Source of the DNA: Pseudomonas chlororaphis subsp. piscium
GTDB lineage: Bacteria; Pseudomonadota; Gammaproteobacteria; Pseudomonadales; Pseudomonadaceae
Direction of reading: 5' to 3'
Length of the DNA stretch: 64,000 nt
Assembly: GCF_003850345.1 (NCBI RefSeq)
Contig: NZ_CP027707.1
Span: forward strand, 1,550,001 to 1,614,000
A program made the position numbers and the translations under genes. The first letter of the stretch is position 1. Each line of letters opens with the position of its first letter. Shown piece by piece: positions 8,349 to 16,265 of this stretch. The notes under the pieces were generated by a model, which was given only the letters and a program-made list of their open reading frames with translations, was not told the origin of the DNA and made no database searches.

Positions 8349-9017
8349 TCAGGAGCGCCACGAACCTTCGGGAAGTTCGACCTCTCGTTGCGCCTCCGCC
8401 AGGGCCGCGCGCAGCCCCGGTTTATCCAGCGGGATGCAGTAGGCCGGTTTGGCCCGTTCAAAGCGCCAGCTGTCCGCCAGGCCGCCGCCATCGACAGCGT
8501 CGAAACCCAGCTCATCGAGCAATTGCACGACCTGCGCCTTGGCCTGCGGATCGTCGCCGGCAATCGGCAGGGCACGACGATCAGGGGCGCCGTTGGGACG
8601 GCCGTCGGTCAGCAGGTCCTGGGCGAGGATGGCATTGAACACTTTCACCACCCTGGCGTCTTCGAGGTGCTTGGCGAGCAGTTGGCTGGTGGTGGTTTCG
8701 AAACGGTCCAGGGCCTCGATATGGCCGTCGCGGGACGGGTAATAGTTGTTGGCGTCCAGCACCGTCTTGCCGGCCAGCAGGGCTGTGGGGAGGCTGCGGT
8801 AATGGGCCAGCGGGATCGCCGCCAGCACCAGCTCGCCGAACTGCACGGCGTCTTCCACGCTGCCGATGCGGCTGCCGCGAATGCCACTGGCCACGCTACT
8901 CATGGTCTGCGGACCGCGGGAGTTGCTGAGCATCACCTCATGCCCCGCCGCCAAGGCCAGTTGCGCCACGGCGCGCCCGATAAAACCTGCTCCGATAATG
9001 CCGATACGCATGTCCAT
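8349..9017 (-). CDS. NADPH-dependent F420 reductase-like oxidoreductase
   Basis: A 222-residue Rossmann protein. Its N-terminus MRIGIIGAGFIGRAVAQLAL carries GxGxxG, followed by SNSRGP, a typical NADP phosphate-binding loop of the F420_oxidored (Fno-like) family. Pseudomonads lack F420, so these proteins presumably reduce or oxidise another substrate with NADP(H); the substrate is unknown. The gene is divergent from a LysR regulator 96 bases away, the classic arrangement of a regulator and its target. Starts at 9017 and 9011 are both possible. Confidence 0.8.
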   Translation of the reverse strand: MDMRIGIIGAGFIGRAVAQLALAAGHEVMLSNSRGPQTMSSVASGIRGSRIGSVEDAVQFGELVLAAIPLAHYRSLPTALLAGKTVLDANNYYPSRDGHIEALDRFETTTSQLLAKHLEDARVVKVFNAILAQDLLTDGRPNGAPDRRALPIAGDDPQAKAQVVQLLDELGFDAVDGGGLADSWRFERAKPAYCIPLDKPGLRAALAEAQREVELPEGSWRS

Positions 9018-9055
9018 GCTCCGTTGAAAGGGTCGAGCGGCTATGATGATTCACC

Positions 9056-9090
9056 ACCAAGTGGCGATAAATAAGCATCTGGTACTTGGT
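9056..9090. promoter_or_regulatory. Inverted repeat in the LysR/reductase intergenic region
   Basis: ACCAAGT (9056-9062) and ACTTGGT (9084-9090) form perfect 7-bp arms 21 bases apart, inside the 96-base divergent promoter. This is a candidate LysR-type operator, although the spacing is longer than the classic T-N11-A box. Confidence 0.35.
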
Positions 9091-9113
9091 CTTGTTACTG
9101 GGAGTGTTGAATA

Positions 9114-10004
9114 GTGGATCGTCTGACCAGCATGGAAGCCTTTGTCGCGGCCGCCGAAAGCGGTTCCTATGCCCGTGCGGCGACTCGCCTGGGGCTGTCG
9201 CCGCAGATGGTCGCCAAGCATGTCGCGGCGCTGGAGCAGCGGCTGGGCGCGCGCCTGCTCAACCGCACCACGCGCCGGCAAAGCCTGACCGAGCTGGGCA
9301 GTGCCTACCTCGAGCGCTGCAAGCACATTCTCGGCGAGGCCCAGGCCGCCGATTCCCTGGTGCAGATCATGAACGCCACGCCCCGGGGCAAGTTGCGCAT
9401 CAGCGCGCCAGTCACCTTCGGTTCCTACAGCCTCATGCCCTTCGTGACAGGTTTTTTGCGCGAGCATCCGGAGGTGGAAATCGACCTGCACCTCACCGAT
9501 CGCTACATCGATCTGGTGGAGGAGGGCTACGAGGCGGCCTTTCGTATCGGACCCCTGGCCGATTCCAGCCTCACCGCCAGGCCGCTGGCGTCCTATCGGC
9601 TGATTGCCTGCGCGGCGCCTGCCTACCTCGCCGCACGGGGCACGCCACGGGTGCCGGCCGATCTTGAGGAACACGAGTGCCTGGGGTACGCCTACTGGTC
9701 ACGGCCGGCGGACAACCAATGGCAGTTCCGCCGCGACGGTCAGGTGCATGAGGTTCAGGTGCGCAGCCGCTTGCAGGTCAACGAGAGCAAGGCCCTGCTG
9801 TCGGCGGCCGTGGATGGCTTCGGCATAGTGCTGGGGCCGGCGGATTTTCTCGAGCCGGCGCGGGCTGCGGGGGAGTTGGTGCAGTTGCTACCCGGCTATG
9901 AGGCACCGAGCCGCGCGATGCATCTGCTGTACCGGCCGGACCGGCAGATGACCGCCAAGCTGCGGCACTTCGTCGATGCGGCTATCGCTCGCTTTGGCGC
10001 CTGA
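9114..10004 (+). CDS. LysR-family transcriptional regulator
   Basis: A 296-residue LTTR. The N-terminal winged helix-turn-helix is clear (residues about 5-60: MEAFVAAAESGSYARAATRL, GLSPQMVAKHVAALEQRLG, LLNRTTRR). A substrate-binding domain of the CrgA/DsdC-like group runs from about residue 90 (GKLRISAPVTFG) to the end. The start is GTG at 9114, giving the standard N-terminus. It probably regulates the divergent NADP-reductase gene and itself; the inducer is unknown. Confidence 0.9.
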   Translation: MDRLTSMEAFVAAAESGSYARAATRLGLSPQMVAKHVAALEQRLGARLLNRTTRRQSLTELGSAYLERCKHILGEAQAADSLVQIMNATPRGKLRISAPVTFGSYSLMPFVTGFLREHPEVEIDLHLTDRYIDLVEEGYEAAFRIGPLADSSLTARPLASYRLIACAAPAYLAARGTPRVPADLEEHECLGYAYWSRPADNQWQFRRDGQVHEVQVRSRLQVNESKALLSAAVDGFGIVLGPADFLEPARAAGELVQLLPGYEAPSRAMHLLYRPDRQMTAKLRHFVDAAIARFGA

Positions 10005-10240
10005 GATCACTGCCGAAACCCCTCGCAGCGCTCTAGACCATAGGTCTTGAGAACCATACTTTTTTGTAACCTATACCGTTCGTCCGACGGATGGGTTTGG
10101 CAAGCGCCTGCCCGTCAGTCATTCTGGAGGGCGAGATGTCCTAGTGCCACTACTGCATTCATGGCTGCCGCGTCCCCCCAGCCTCCCTGCGAAAAGGTTG
10201 TTTATTGTGATGATCGCGTTATCCCGGCCCGAGGTTGTGT
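10005..10240 (+). other. Intergenic leader of the phosphodiesterase gene
   Basis: No gene is called. It holds an imperfect palindrome CTCTAGACCATAGGTCTTGAG-like core at about 10031-10050 (AGACC-ATA-GGTCT arms). It also holds a strong Shine-Dalgarno (GGAGGG) before a start-stop mini-ORF ATG-TCC-TAG at 10137-10145. Neither has an assigned function. Confidence 0.35.
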
Positions 10241-12019
10241 ATGCCTGACAAGGCGATTGCCGAGGAGCGGCGCCTGGCCGCCCTGCATGCCCTGGAGTTG
10301 CTGGACACCGCCAGTTGCGAGAATTTCGACCGGATCTGCCGCATGGCGGCCGAGTACTTCAAGGTGCCGACCGCCTTGATCAGCCTGGTGGACCGCGATC
10401 GCCAGTGGTTCAAGTCGCGGGTCGGCTTCGATGAGCCGCAGACTCCCATCAGCCAGTCGTTCTGTGCCTTCACGGTGCAAGGCCGCGAGGTGCTGGAGGT
10501 GCGCAACGCGGCGCGCGATCCGCGCTTCCACGACAACCCCTTGGTGACCCGGGACCAGGGCATCCGCTTCTACGCCGGGGCACCGCTGTTGACCGCGTCC
10601 GGTTATGCCATCGGCAGCCTGTGCATCATCGATAAGGTCGAGCAGCAGTTGAGCATCGTCGAGCGCCAGCAGTTGCGGGACATGGCGGCGATGGTCATGG
10701 AGCAGGTCGAGCAGCGCCAGCGCCTGCGTCGTCGCGACCCGGTCAGCGGCCTGGCCAATCGCGAGCAGTTCCAGGGCGACCTGCGGGACCTGGCCGAGCA
10801 CCACCTCGGCGAAAAGCGCGTGCTGGTACTGATCGATGCCCTGGACATGAAGGTCGCCCACGAACTGACCCTGGCCCTGGGGCTGGCGCCTTTCGAGGCC
10901 ATCATCCGTTTTCTCGCGCTGCGCCTGCAGGAATACCTGGGGCGGCATGTGCGGGTCTATCACGTGTCGGTCAAGCGCTTCGGCTTCCTGCTGCCGGCGC
11001 CGGCCCAAGGGCTCAATCAGCTGCTCGATGCCCTGGTCAGTCGCCTGCGCCGCCAGCCGCCCGGGCTGGGGTTTCCCATGATTCCCACGGTCTGCGCCGG
11101 GACCGTGGAGTTCGAGATCGATACCCAGTCGGTGGACGATGCCTTGCGCAAGGCCATGTTCGCCCTGGAACTGGCCATGGCCAGGCGCAGTTTCTGGGCG
11201 CATTACGATGCCGGGCGCGATCACGCCCAGCGCCGCGCGTTCAACCTGGCCTCGGACCTCAACGATGCCTTGCGCAGTGGCCAGATCTACCTGATGTTCC
11301 AGCCACGCTTCGCCCTGCCCGATGGGGCCCAGGTGAGTGCCGAAGCCTTGTTGCGCTGGGAGCATCCGTGGCTGGGGCCGATCTCTCCCGCCGAGTTCAT
11401 TCCGGTGATGGAGCGCAACGGCCTGATTCATCAGGTGACCCGCTGGGTCATCGACACGGTGTTGAGCAAGTTGCGCGGCTGGGGCCTGCCCGAGAGCAGC
11501 AAGCTGTCGATCAATCTGTCGCCCAAGGATTTCGAGGACCAGGATATCGCCGAGCTGATCCGTCGCGCCTGCGAGCGGCACCGCATCGACCCACGGCGGC
11601 TCGAAGTGGAGATCACCGAAGGCGAGTGGCTGCGTTCCAACCCGAATGTCCTGGCGCAGCTGACGCGCATTCGCGAGCTGGGCATGGACGTGGCCATCGA
11701 TGATTTCGGCACCGGCTACAGCAACTTCGCCTACCTGCACCAGATCCCGGCCAATGTGGTGAAGCTCGACAAGTCGATGATCACCGACCTGGAGCGCAAC
11801 ACCCAGCACCAGAAGATCACCCGCTCGATCATCAGCCTGGCCCGCGAGCTGGGTTATCGCACCGTGGCCGAGGGCATCGAGAGTTTCAAATGCCTGCAGA
11901 TGCTGTACGCGTTTGGCTGCGATGAAGCCCAGGGTTATTTCCTCGCCAGGCCGATGCTGCAGGAGCGCTTCCTGGCCTGGAGCGGGGCGAATCGTTTTCC
12001 GCTGCAGCCCTGCGTCTAG
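10241..12019 (+). CDS. GAF-GGDEF(degenerate)-EAL cyclic-di-GMP phosphodiesterase
   Basis: A 592-residue cytosolic protein. A GAF domain (about 20-150; VDRDRQWFKSRVGFDE, SFCAFTV, FYAGAPL) is followed by a degenerate GGDEF domain (about 165-320), in which the active-site loop reads VSVKRFGF instead of GGDEF, so no cyclase activity is expected. A complete EAL domain (about 340-585) follows: EALLRW, NLSPKDF, EITE, DDFGTGYSNF, KLDKSMI, VAEGIES and QGYFLARP. The EAL metal and base residues are all present, which predicts hydrolysis of c-di-GMP to pGpG under GAF control. The start at 10241 has GAGG six bases upstream. Confidence 0.9.
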   Translation: MPDKAIAEERRLAALHALELLDTASCENFDRICRMAAEYFKVPTALISLVDRDRQWFKSRVGFDEPQTPISQSFCAFTVQGREVLEVRNAARDPRFHDNPLVTRDQGIRFYAGAPLLTASGYAIGSLCIIDKVEQQLSIVERQQLRDMAAMVMEQVEQRQRLRRRDPVSGLANREQFQGDLRDLAEHHLGEKRVLVLIDALDMKVAHELTLALGLAPFEAIIRFLALRLQEYLGRHVRVYHVSVKRFGFLLPAPAQGLNQLLDALVSRLRRQPPGLGFPMIPTVCAGTVEFEIDTQSVDDALRKAMFALELAMARRSFWAHYDAGRDHAQRRAFNLASDLNDALRSGQIYLMFQPRFALPDGAQVSAEALLRWEHPWLGPISPAEFIPVMERNGLIHQVTRWVIDTVLSKLRGWGLPESSKLSINLSPKDFEDQDIAELIRRACERHRIDPRRLEVEITEGEWLRSNPNVLAQLTRIRELGMDVAIDDFGTGYSNFAYLHQIPANVVKLDKSMITDLERNTQHQKITRSIISLARELGYRTVAEGIESFKCLQMLYAFGCDEAQGYFLARPMLQERFLAWSGANRFPLQPCV

Positions 12020-12052
12020 GACAGGCCTGCGGCTCGCCGACGAGCCTGTGCC

Positions 12053-12967
12053 TTAGCGGGTCTGGTCGAGGGCCTTGGCCATGGCTTCTCCCGCCAGGGC
12101 ATGGACCTTGCGGGTCGGGTGCCATTCATCCCAATAGAAATATTCGTTTGGATGGGCGCATGCCGGCTTCACCTCGGGGTAGGTCGGCTGGCATGGCCGG
12201 TCGAGCTGGGCCAGGCCATGTTCGGTAGGCTGGCGGCGCAGCTGGTCGCTGAAGGCGATGTGGTCGAAGTAGGTGATCCGTACATCGAGCTTTTTGCTCT
12301 CGGCCACCAGCAGCGGTGGCAGTTGCCATTCAAGTATCTGCTGATAGCGCAGCGCCTGTTCGCTCTGCCCGCTGGCCACCACCGCCGGGGCATGGCGTAG
12401 GTCGGTGCTGCCGACCACCAGGAAATGCCTGGCGCCGGCCTTGGCCAGGCGGCCGACGGCATTCTGGATATGGCCGATGCTGCTGGTGGCCAGTTCGTCG
12501 ATCGGCTCCTTGTGGCCGAAGTCGGCGTGCTCGAAAAAGTCGTTGGCGCTGATGAAGATGAAGTACAGCGCGCGAGGGTCGGCCTGGCCTTTGGCGTTGG
12601 CCAGGTAGTCGTCGATCTGCCCGCTCACTCCCGTGTCGCGGTACGCGGTCATCCAGGCGTAGTAGTTGTTCTGCCCACTTTTCGCGCCACCAACGGCGTG
12701 GTCGGTGAGGGGCAGCCGCAGGCTTTTGGCAAGTACTTCGACGGCGGTCGGGCCGTTGCTCCAGCGGCCTTGCCAATACAGCTCGCCGGGCAGTTGCTGA
12801 GCGTCCTTGAGCTGGTGGGCGAGCATGTCCCGGGTCAAGCGGTCGCTGGCGCCGTTGTCAGAGTAGCTGTCGCCGAAGGCGTACAGATGATCGAACGAAG
12901 GGCCGGCCAGGCAGCTGCCGGTGGCCAACGAAAGTGCGAGCAAGGGAGCGAGCAGGATCTGGCGCAT
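12053..12967 (-). CDS. Secreted GDSL/SGNH lipase-esterase (phospholipase/haemolysin-like)
   Basis: A 304-residue exported hydrolase. A Sec signal peptide (about 1-21, ending CLA) precedes block I FGDSYSDNG with the nucleophile Ser34. The other SGNH blocks are GGAKSG (block II), ISANDFF (block III Asn) and DEWHPTRKVH (block V Asp/His). The GDSYSDNG and WHPT forms are those of the GCAT/thermolabile haemolysin subgroup, which acts on phospholipid or acyl-ester substrates. The substrate here is not proven. No autotransporter domain is present. It is a monocistronic leftward gene. Confidence 0.87.
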   Translation of the reverse strand: MRQILLAPLLALSLATGSCLAGPSFDHLYAFGDSYSDNGASDRLTRDMLAHQLKDAQQLPGELYWQGRWSNGPTAVEVLAKSLRLPLTDHAVGGAKSGQNNYYAWMTAYRDTGVSGQIDDYLANAKGQADPRALYFIFISANDFFEHADFGHKEPIDELATSSIGHIQNAVGRLAKAGARHFLVVGSTDLRHAPAVVASGQSEQALRYQQILEWQLPPLLVAESKKLDVRITYFDHIAFSDQLRRQPTEHGLAQLDRPCQPTYPEVKPACAHPNEYFYWDEWHPTRKVHALAGEAMAKALDQTR

Positions 12968-13096
12968 GGGCGGTCTCTACGGTGAAAGGCGAGGGCTCAT
13001 CGTAGAAGTTTCGAGCGCTGCCGATGCACCGGATGCGACCTGGGTGTAGCCGTGCTCGTCCGCGCGTGTCTGTGGACGACCTGTACGACTAAAGTC

Positions 13097-13564
13097 TCAT
13101 CGCGACGAACGGGCGAGCAAAGCCTCGACCTTTTGTCGGAACGCCTCCAGCGCGGCCTGCTCTTCGGCGCTGTATTGCTTGGCGCTTTCATGCAGCGCGC
13201 AGACGGTGCCGAACACCTCGCCATCGGCATCGCGCACCGGGTAACCCAGGTAGTTGCTCAGGCCGAATTCCACCTCGTCCTCGTTGCCCGCCCACTCGGC
13301 TTCCAGCCGTGAATCCTTGACGTACAGCGGCTGGCCGCTGTCCACCACCCGCTCGCAATACAGCGCCTGGCCGTTGTGCGCGAGGCTGCTTTTCTGGCCC
13401 TGGGCGCCAATCGGATAAGTATCCTCATGTCGCCCGCCCGAGGCTTCGACCTGCATGTGCTGGGGCAGCGAACGCATGATCAGAATGGAGCTGACGCCCA
13501 GCTGCCTGGCCAGGGCATCGATATCGGCCTGCAGCGAGTCGAACAATGGGGAAGATTTGGCCAC
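13097..13564 (-). CDS. Stand-alone GAF domain protein
   Basis: A 155-residue protein consisting almost entirely of one GAF domain (about 15-145). Landmarks are SILIMRSLPQHMQVEASGG, the ALYCERVVDSGQPLYVKD strand, SNYLGYPVRDADGEVFGTVC and the terminal helix. No output domain is attached, so it may bind a small ligand or redox signal (fRMsr enzymes are also stand-alone GAF proteins, but their Cys pattern is not obvious here). Its partner is unknown. Confidence 0.75.
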   Translation of the reverse strand: MAKSSPLFDSLQADIDALARQLGVSSILIMRSLPQHMQVEASGGRHEDTYPIGAQGQKSSLAHNGQALYCERVVDSGQPLYVKDSRLEAEWAGNEDEVEFGLSNYLGYPVRDADGEVFGTVCALHESAKQYSAEEQAALEAFRQKVEALLARSSR

Positions 13565-13696
13565 CTGGGCCTCCTGTCTGTTTAGCCTGGGGAGGGCCGA
13601 CTATAACGGGGTGGGTGGGGCGCTTTTAAATACCGAATGGGTCCTTGCTTATATTCGTTTGCGGGTCATTTGCCCGAGCGCTAGCCGGTTCAGCGT

Positions 13697-13729
13697 TGAG
13701 CGGCCACCCACAGCATCATGGGCCGCTCA
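13697..13729. other. Hairpin between the GAF and hicB genes
   Basis: GAGCGGCC and GGGCCGCTC-type arms (13697-13704 and 13721-13729) can form a GC-rich stem with no T-run. The remaining intergenic DNA from 13565 to 13753 shows nothing else. It could be a weak structured 3' end for hicAB transcripts coming from the right. Confidence 0.3.
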
Positions 13730-13753
13730 CGTTCTTCGATCAGGGCGGCGTGT

Positions 13754-14161
13754 TCAGTCTTGCTGCAATACCTTCAATGCAGCCGAAGCGAGAAAACCCG
13801 AGCGGCTCTTCGCTTCCGGGTGATGCAGCACGTATTCGTCGATGCGGTTCAGCAGGTAGCCGGGCAGGGTGATGTTGAGCTTCTGCGCCTTGCCCAGGTA
13901 CTTGGTGACATCGATGTCGATCAGCGCCCAGGTGCAGCCTGCGTACTGAGGGTTGGCCGCGTGCAGGGTGACCTTGTTGGCGGACGGGATGGCGGCACCG
14001 TCTTCGGCGAGAATCTCGAAGTGCCCTTCGATGGCTTCGCGGGCCATGGCCATGGCGTCATCGAGGTCGTCACCGGCCGAGAAACAGCCAGGAATGTCGG
14101 GGACTTCCACGCCCCAGGCGTGTTCGTCATCGCCCATTGAAATTGCAATCGGGTAAAGCAT
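13754..14161 (-). CDS. hicB: HicB-family antitoxin
   Basis: A 135-residue antitoxin. The N-terminal HicB fold (MLYPIAISMGDDEHAWGVEVPDIPGCFSAGD, shown in part as VEVPDIPGCFSAGD, then MAREAIEGHFEIL) binds the toxin. The C-terminus (about 90-130, LNITLPGYLLNRIDEYV, RSGFLASAALKVL) is a ribbon-helix-helix-like DNA-binding segment. The gene lies 32 bases downstream of hicA on the same strand, the standard hicAB order. The start at 14161 is chosen from the family N-terminus. It probably autoregulates the operon. Confidence 0.88.
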   Translation of the reverse strand: MLYPIAISMGDDEHAWGVEVPDIPGCFSAGDDLDDAMAMAREAIEGHFEILAEDGAAIPSANKVTLHAANPQYAGCTWALIDIDVTKYLGKAQKLNITLPGYLLNRIDEYVLHHPEAKSRSGFLASAALKVLQQD

Positions 14162-14193
14162 GTGTGGAACCTCCAGGGCGCAGTGAATCACCT

Positions 14194-14376
14194 TCACATG
14201 AGCAGCGCCTGTTTCAGAATGCTGATGGCGGTTTTTCTCAGCAGGTCCTTTTTGGGATGTGGAACTGTCACCAGCCCCGGTTTACTGGGGGGCCTGAAAG
14301 GGTGGTGACTGCCTCTGACCCTGACCAGATACCAACCGTCTGCGACGATTTGGCCGATCAAATACCGACTGTTCAC
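14194..14376 (-). CDS. hicA: HicA-family mRNA interferase toxin
   Basis: A 60-residue dsRBD-like toxin that cleaves mRNA. The motif VRVRGSHHPFRPPSKPGLVT contains the catalytic His region (GSHH), followed by VPHPKKDL, all typical of HicA. The GTG start at 14376 has a near-perfect Shine-Dalgarno (AAGGAGGTG) upstream. The C-terminal helix (LLRKTAISILKQALLM) departs from the usual GTxxSILKQAGL, so toxicity may be altered. The pair sits just outside the island att site. Confidence 0.85.
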   Translation of the reverse strand: MNSRYLIGQIVADGWYLVRVRGSHHPFRPPSKPGLVTVPHPKKDLLRKTAISILKQALLM

Positions 14377-14387
14377 ATCACCTCCTT

Positions 14388-14740
14388 GTGATGTCTGGTG
14401 GTTACTATACCTACCAAAAAAATGTGTTCAATACCTGGCCCGCCCGACGGTCGTTGGCAGGGGAACTCCGCAGGCTGAAGTGTAGAAAGAGCGAGTTTGG
14501 AACGCGGCGGATAAGAGCGCTGGCTGTGTTGCAGGATCCTTCTCGAACCGCGATATCTGCCGAAGTACTGGCCAAGCTGATTTTGTTGAGGGGCGACAGG
14601 AATACAGATGAGCGGGCCTGGTCAGCATCTTTGAAGATGAGCGAACCCGGTCGAGGCGCTGGAGGACAGCACGGGGCTATTCGGGGCTATTGCCATTTCC
14701 GTGCTCGTTCATCGTGGCCGCAGGTTGATAAAGCGCCCAT
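14388..14740. other. Intergenic region without a convincing gene
   Basis: Upstream DNA of hicA. Open frames here have no recognisable domain or good ribosome-binding site. A rightward transcript ending at the terminator at 14741 could exist (a small RNA is possible), but nothing in the sequence proves it. Confidence 0.3.
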
Positions 14741-14773
14741 AAAAAAACCGGTCACTCGAGGACCGGTTTTTTT
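14741..14773. terminator. Strong bidirectional intrinsic terminator
   Basis: AAAAAAACCGGTC and GACCGGTTTTTTT form a perfect 13-bp stem around a 7-base loop. No gene is seen directly upstream on either strand, so it insulates the hicAB side from the island boundary at 14817 or ends an unrecognised RNA. Confidence 0.88.
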
Positions 14774-14816
14774 GTTTCTGCATCCCTCGTCGGCAGGGCC
14801 TGACGCTGGACTCGAA

Positions 14817-14839
14817 TGAAGTGGAGCGGGTGAAGGGAA
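14817..14839. repeat. Distal att site of the tRNA-Gly island (direct repeat)
   Basis: TGAAGTGGAGCGGGTGAAGG followed by GAA is an exact 23-base copy of 18242-18264, which spans the 3' end of tRNA-Gly. Similarity stops at the next base on both sides. This is the duplication left by a tRNA-targeting integrase. Confidence 0.85.
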
Positions 14840-15441
14840 CAGCGCCCGATATCTAACTTTTTGATTAACAAAGATTTTTGTGGATGCAGATACCGTATTG
14901 GACTACATCGTGGACTAGATTCCTCCATATCAGCGGCATCGACGCCCAGACGCTGCAGTCCCTCACCGTCGAATGGGCATTACGATGCTACGAAGCTTTC
15001 AGGACGGTTGTCCTCGACAGGAATACGTAGAACATCGCATGTAGTGAAAGGGGGGCATAGTCCGACTCTCCTGGGTGGCGAAACCAAGAACGCAGGTTGA
15101 GCGAGTTGGGCAGGAGCCAGACCGTATTGTGGCCCGGCAAATCTGGGGCTTGGGTGCGATGCAGTACGTCGGGCCTATGGCTCTTTCCTCGAACACCGAA
15201 TTCGCACCATCCGGTTCCTCATGCGGTGCCTCGCTATTTCGCAGATGAGTGAGCACGTTGTTCCTTTTAGGAATCGTCCTACTGCTTGCGACGCCTATCT
15301 ACTGTAGTTTTCCTGCCTCCTGACTTTCTCGAACGTCATGAATGCCCGCACGGTTCGCCTCGTCGAGTCATCGATGTTTTTGCATGGCGCGTGACAACGG
15401 GGGGGCTGCCCTTCGACGCATACCGAGGTAGAGAATTTACC
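14840..15441. other. Island DNA upstream of the orphan chaperone
   Basis: No gene is supported in these 600 bases. The open frame running from 15286 into the chaperone is its untranslated leader. A 14-base palindrome lies at 15268-15281. Confidence 0.4.
15268..15281. promoter_or_regulatory. Palindromic candidate operator TAGGA-N4-TCCTA
   Basis: TAGGAATCGTCCTA is a perfect 5-4-5 inverted repeat 160 bases upstream of the chaperone start. It resembles the short inverted heptads used by NarL/BvgA-type response regulators. No matching copy was seen upstream of the CupB-like operon. Function is inferred. Confidence 0.35.
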
Positions 15442-16158
15442 GTGAAGACCCCAGTCATCGCCGGATTGATTCTGGCCAGTTTCACCCTGCTTTTTTCTGC
15501 TTTCTCCCAGGCCGGCATCAACCTGGAAAATACCCGTGTGGTGCTTGCGGCACCGAGCAAGGAAGCGTCCCTGGTGATCAAGAACAGCGCGACCGAGGAC
15601 CTGATGTTCCAGGCCTGGGTCGAGTCGGCCGACAAAAGCGAGGATGTGCCTTTCGCCATCACCCCGGTGCTCAAGCGCCTGGCTGGCGAACAGCAGCAGG
15701 TGTTGCGCATCCTGTACAGCGGCAAAGGCCTGCCGACCGACAAGGAGTCGGTGTACTGGCTGAACGTGCGGGAGGTTCCGCAAAAGTCCCGGGAGGAAAA
15801 TACCCTGCAAATCGCCTTGCAGCAGCGCCTCAAGCTGTTCTACCGGCCGGCCGGGCTACCCGGCAAGGTCACGGAGGCCCCGCAACAGCTGAAGTGGCGC
15901 CTGCTTGCCAAAGACGGCAAGCCCTATCTGGAAGTGACCAACCCGTCGGCTTTCCACCTGTCTTTTGCCGCTATCACGCTGCGGATGGGAAACAAGAGTT
16001 TCACCGCGCCGATCGATATGATCGCGCCGGCCACGACTTCTCAGGTCGAGATTGCGGAACTACCGAACGGCGTCCAGGCCAACGACCTCCAGGTTGAATT
16101 CGAAGTCATCGGCGATTTTGGTGGAATCCTCAAATACGACGGCGCCATTTCCGGCTGA
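15442..16158 (+). CDS. Orphan periplasmic fimbrial chaperone (PapD family)
   Basis: A 238-residue exported two-Ig-domain chaperone for chaperone-usher pili. Signal peptide about 1-26 (LLFSAFSQAG). Visible family features are the conserved Arg in NTRVVL, the G1-strand region LRILYSGKGLP and SVYWLNVREVP, the subunit-anchoring Lys in RLKLFYRPAGLP, and domain 2 ending in EFEVIGDFGG. The GTG start at 15442 is chosen because the signal peptide begins there. It is paired with the downstream adhesin (107-base gap), but no usher or major pilin remains in the island. Confidence 0.87.
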   Translation: MKTPVIAGLILASFTLLFSAFSQAGINLENTRVVLAAPSKEASLVIKNSATEDLMFQAWVESADKSEDVPFAITPVLKRLAGEQQQVLRILYSGKGLPTDKESVYWLNVREVPQKSREENTLQIALQQRLKLFYRPAGLPGKVTEAPQQLKWRLLAKDGKPYLEVTNPSAFHLSFAAITLRMGNKSFTAPIDMIAPATTSQVEIAELPNGVQANDLQVEFEVIGDFGGILKYDGAISG

Positions 16159-16265
16159 GGCCAGGCGTCATCTGGTGGCGACGAGAGAGTTTTCACCACT
16201 TTTCTTTAGCCATCATTGACTTGTACCTGGGCTCTAAATGGGGCTTGGGAGAGGGGGCTGTATAT

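Noticed and set aside
14388..14819. Rightward 143-codon frame upstream of the island
   Set aside because: Arg/Ser-rich with no recognisable family, and it reads through the terminator at 14741.
15286..15441. 52-codon extension of the island chaperone
   Set aside because: The added residues are not hydrophobic and precede a standard signal peptide. GTG at 15442 is the better start.
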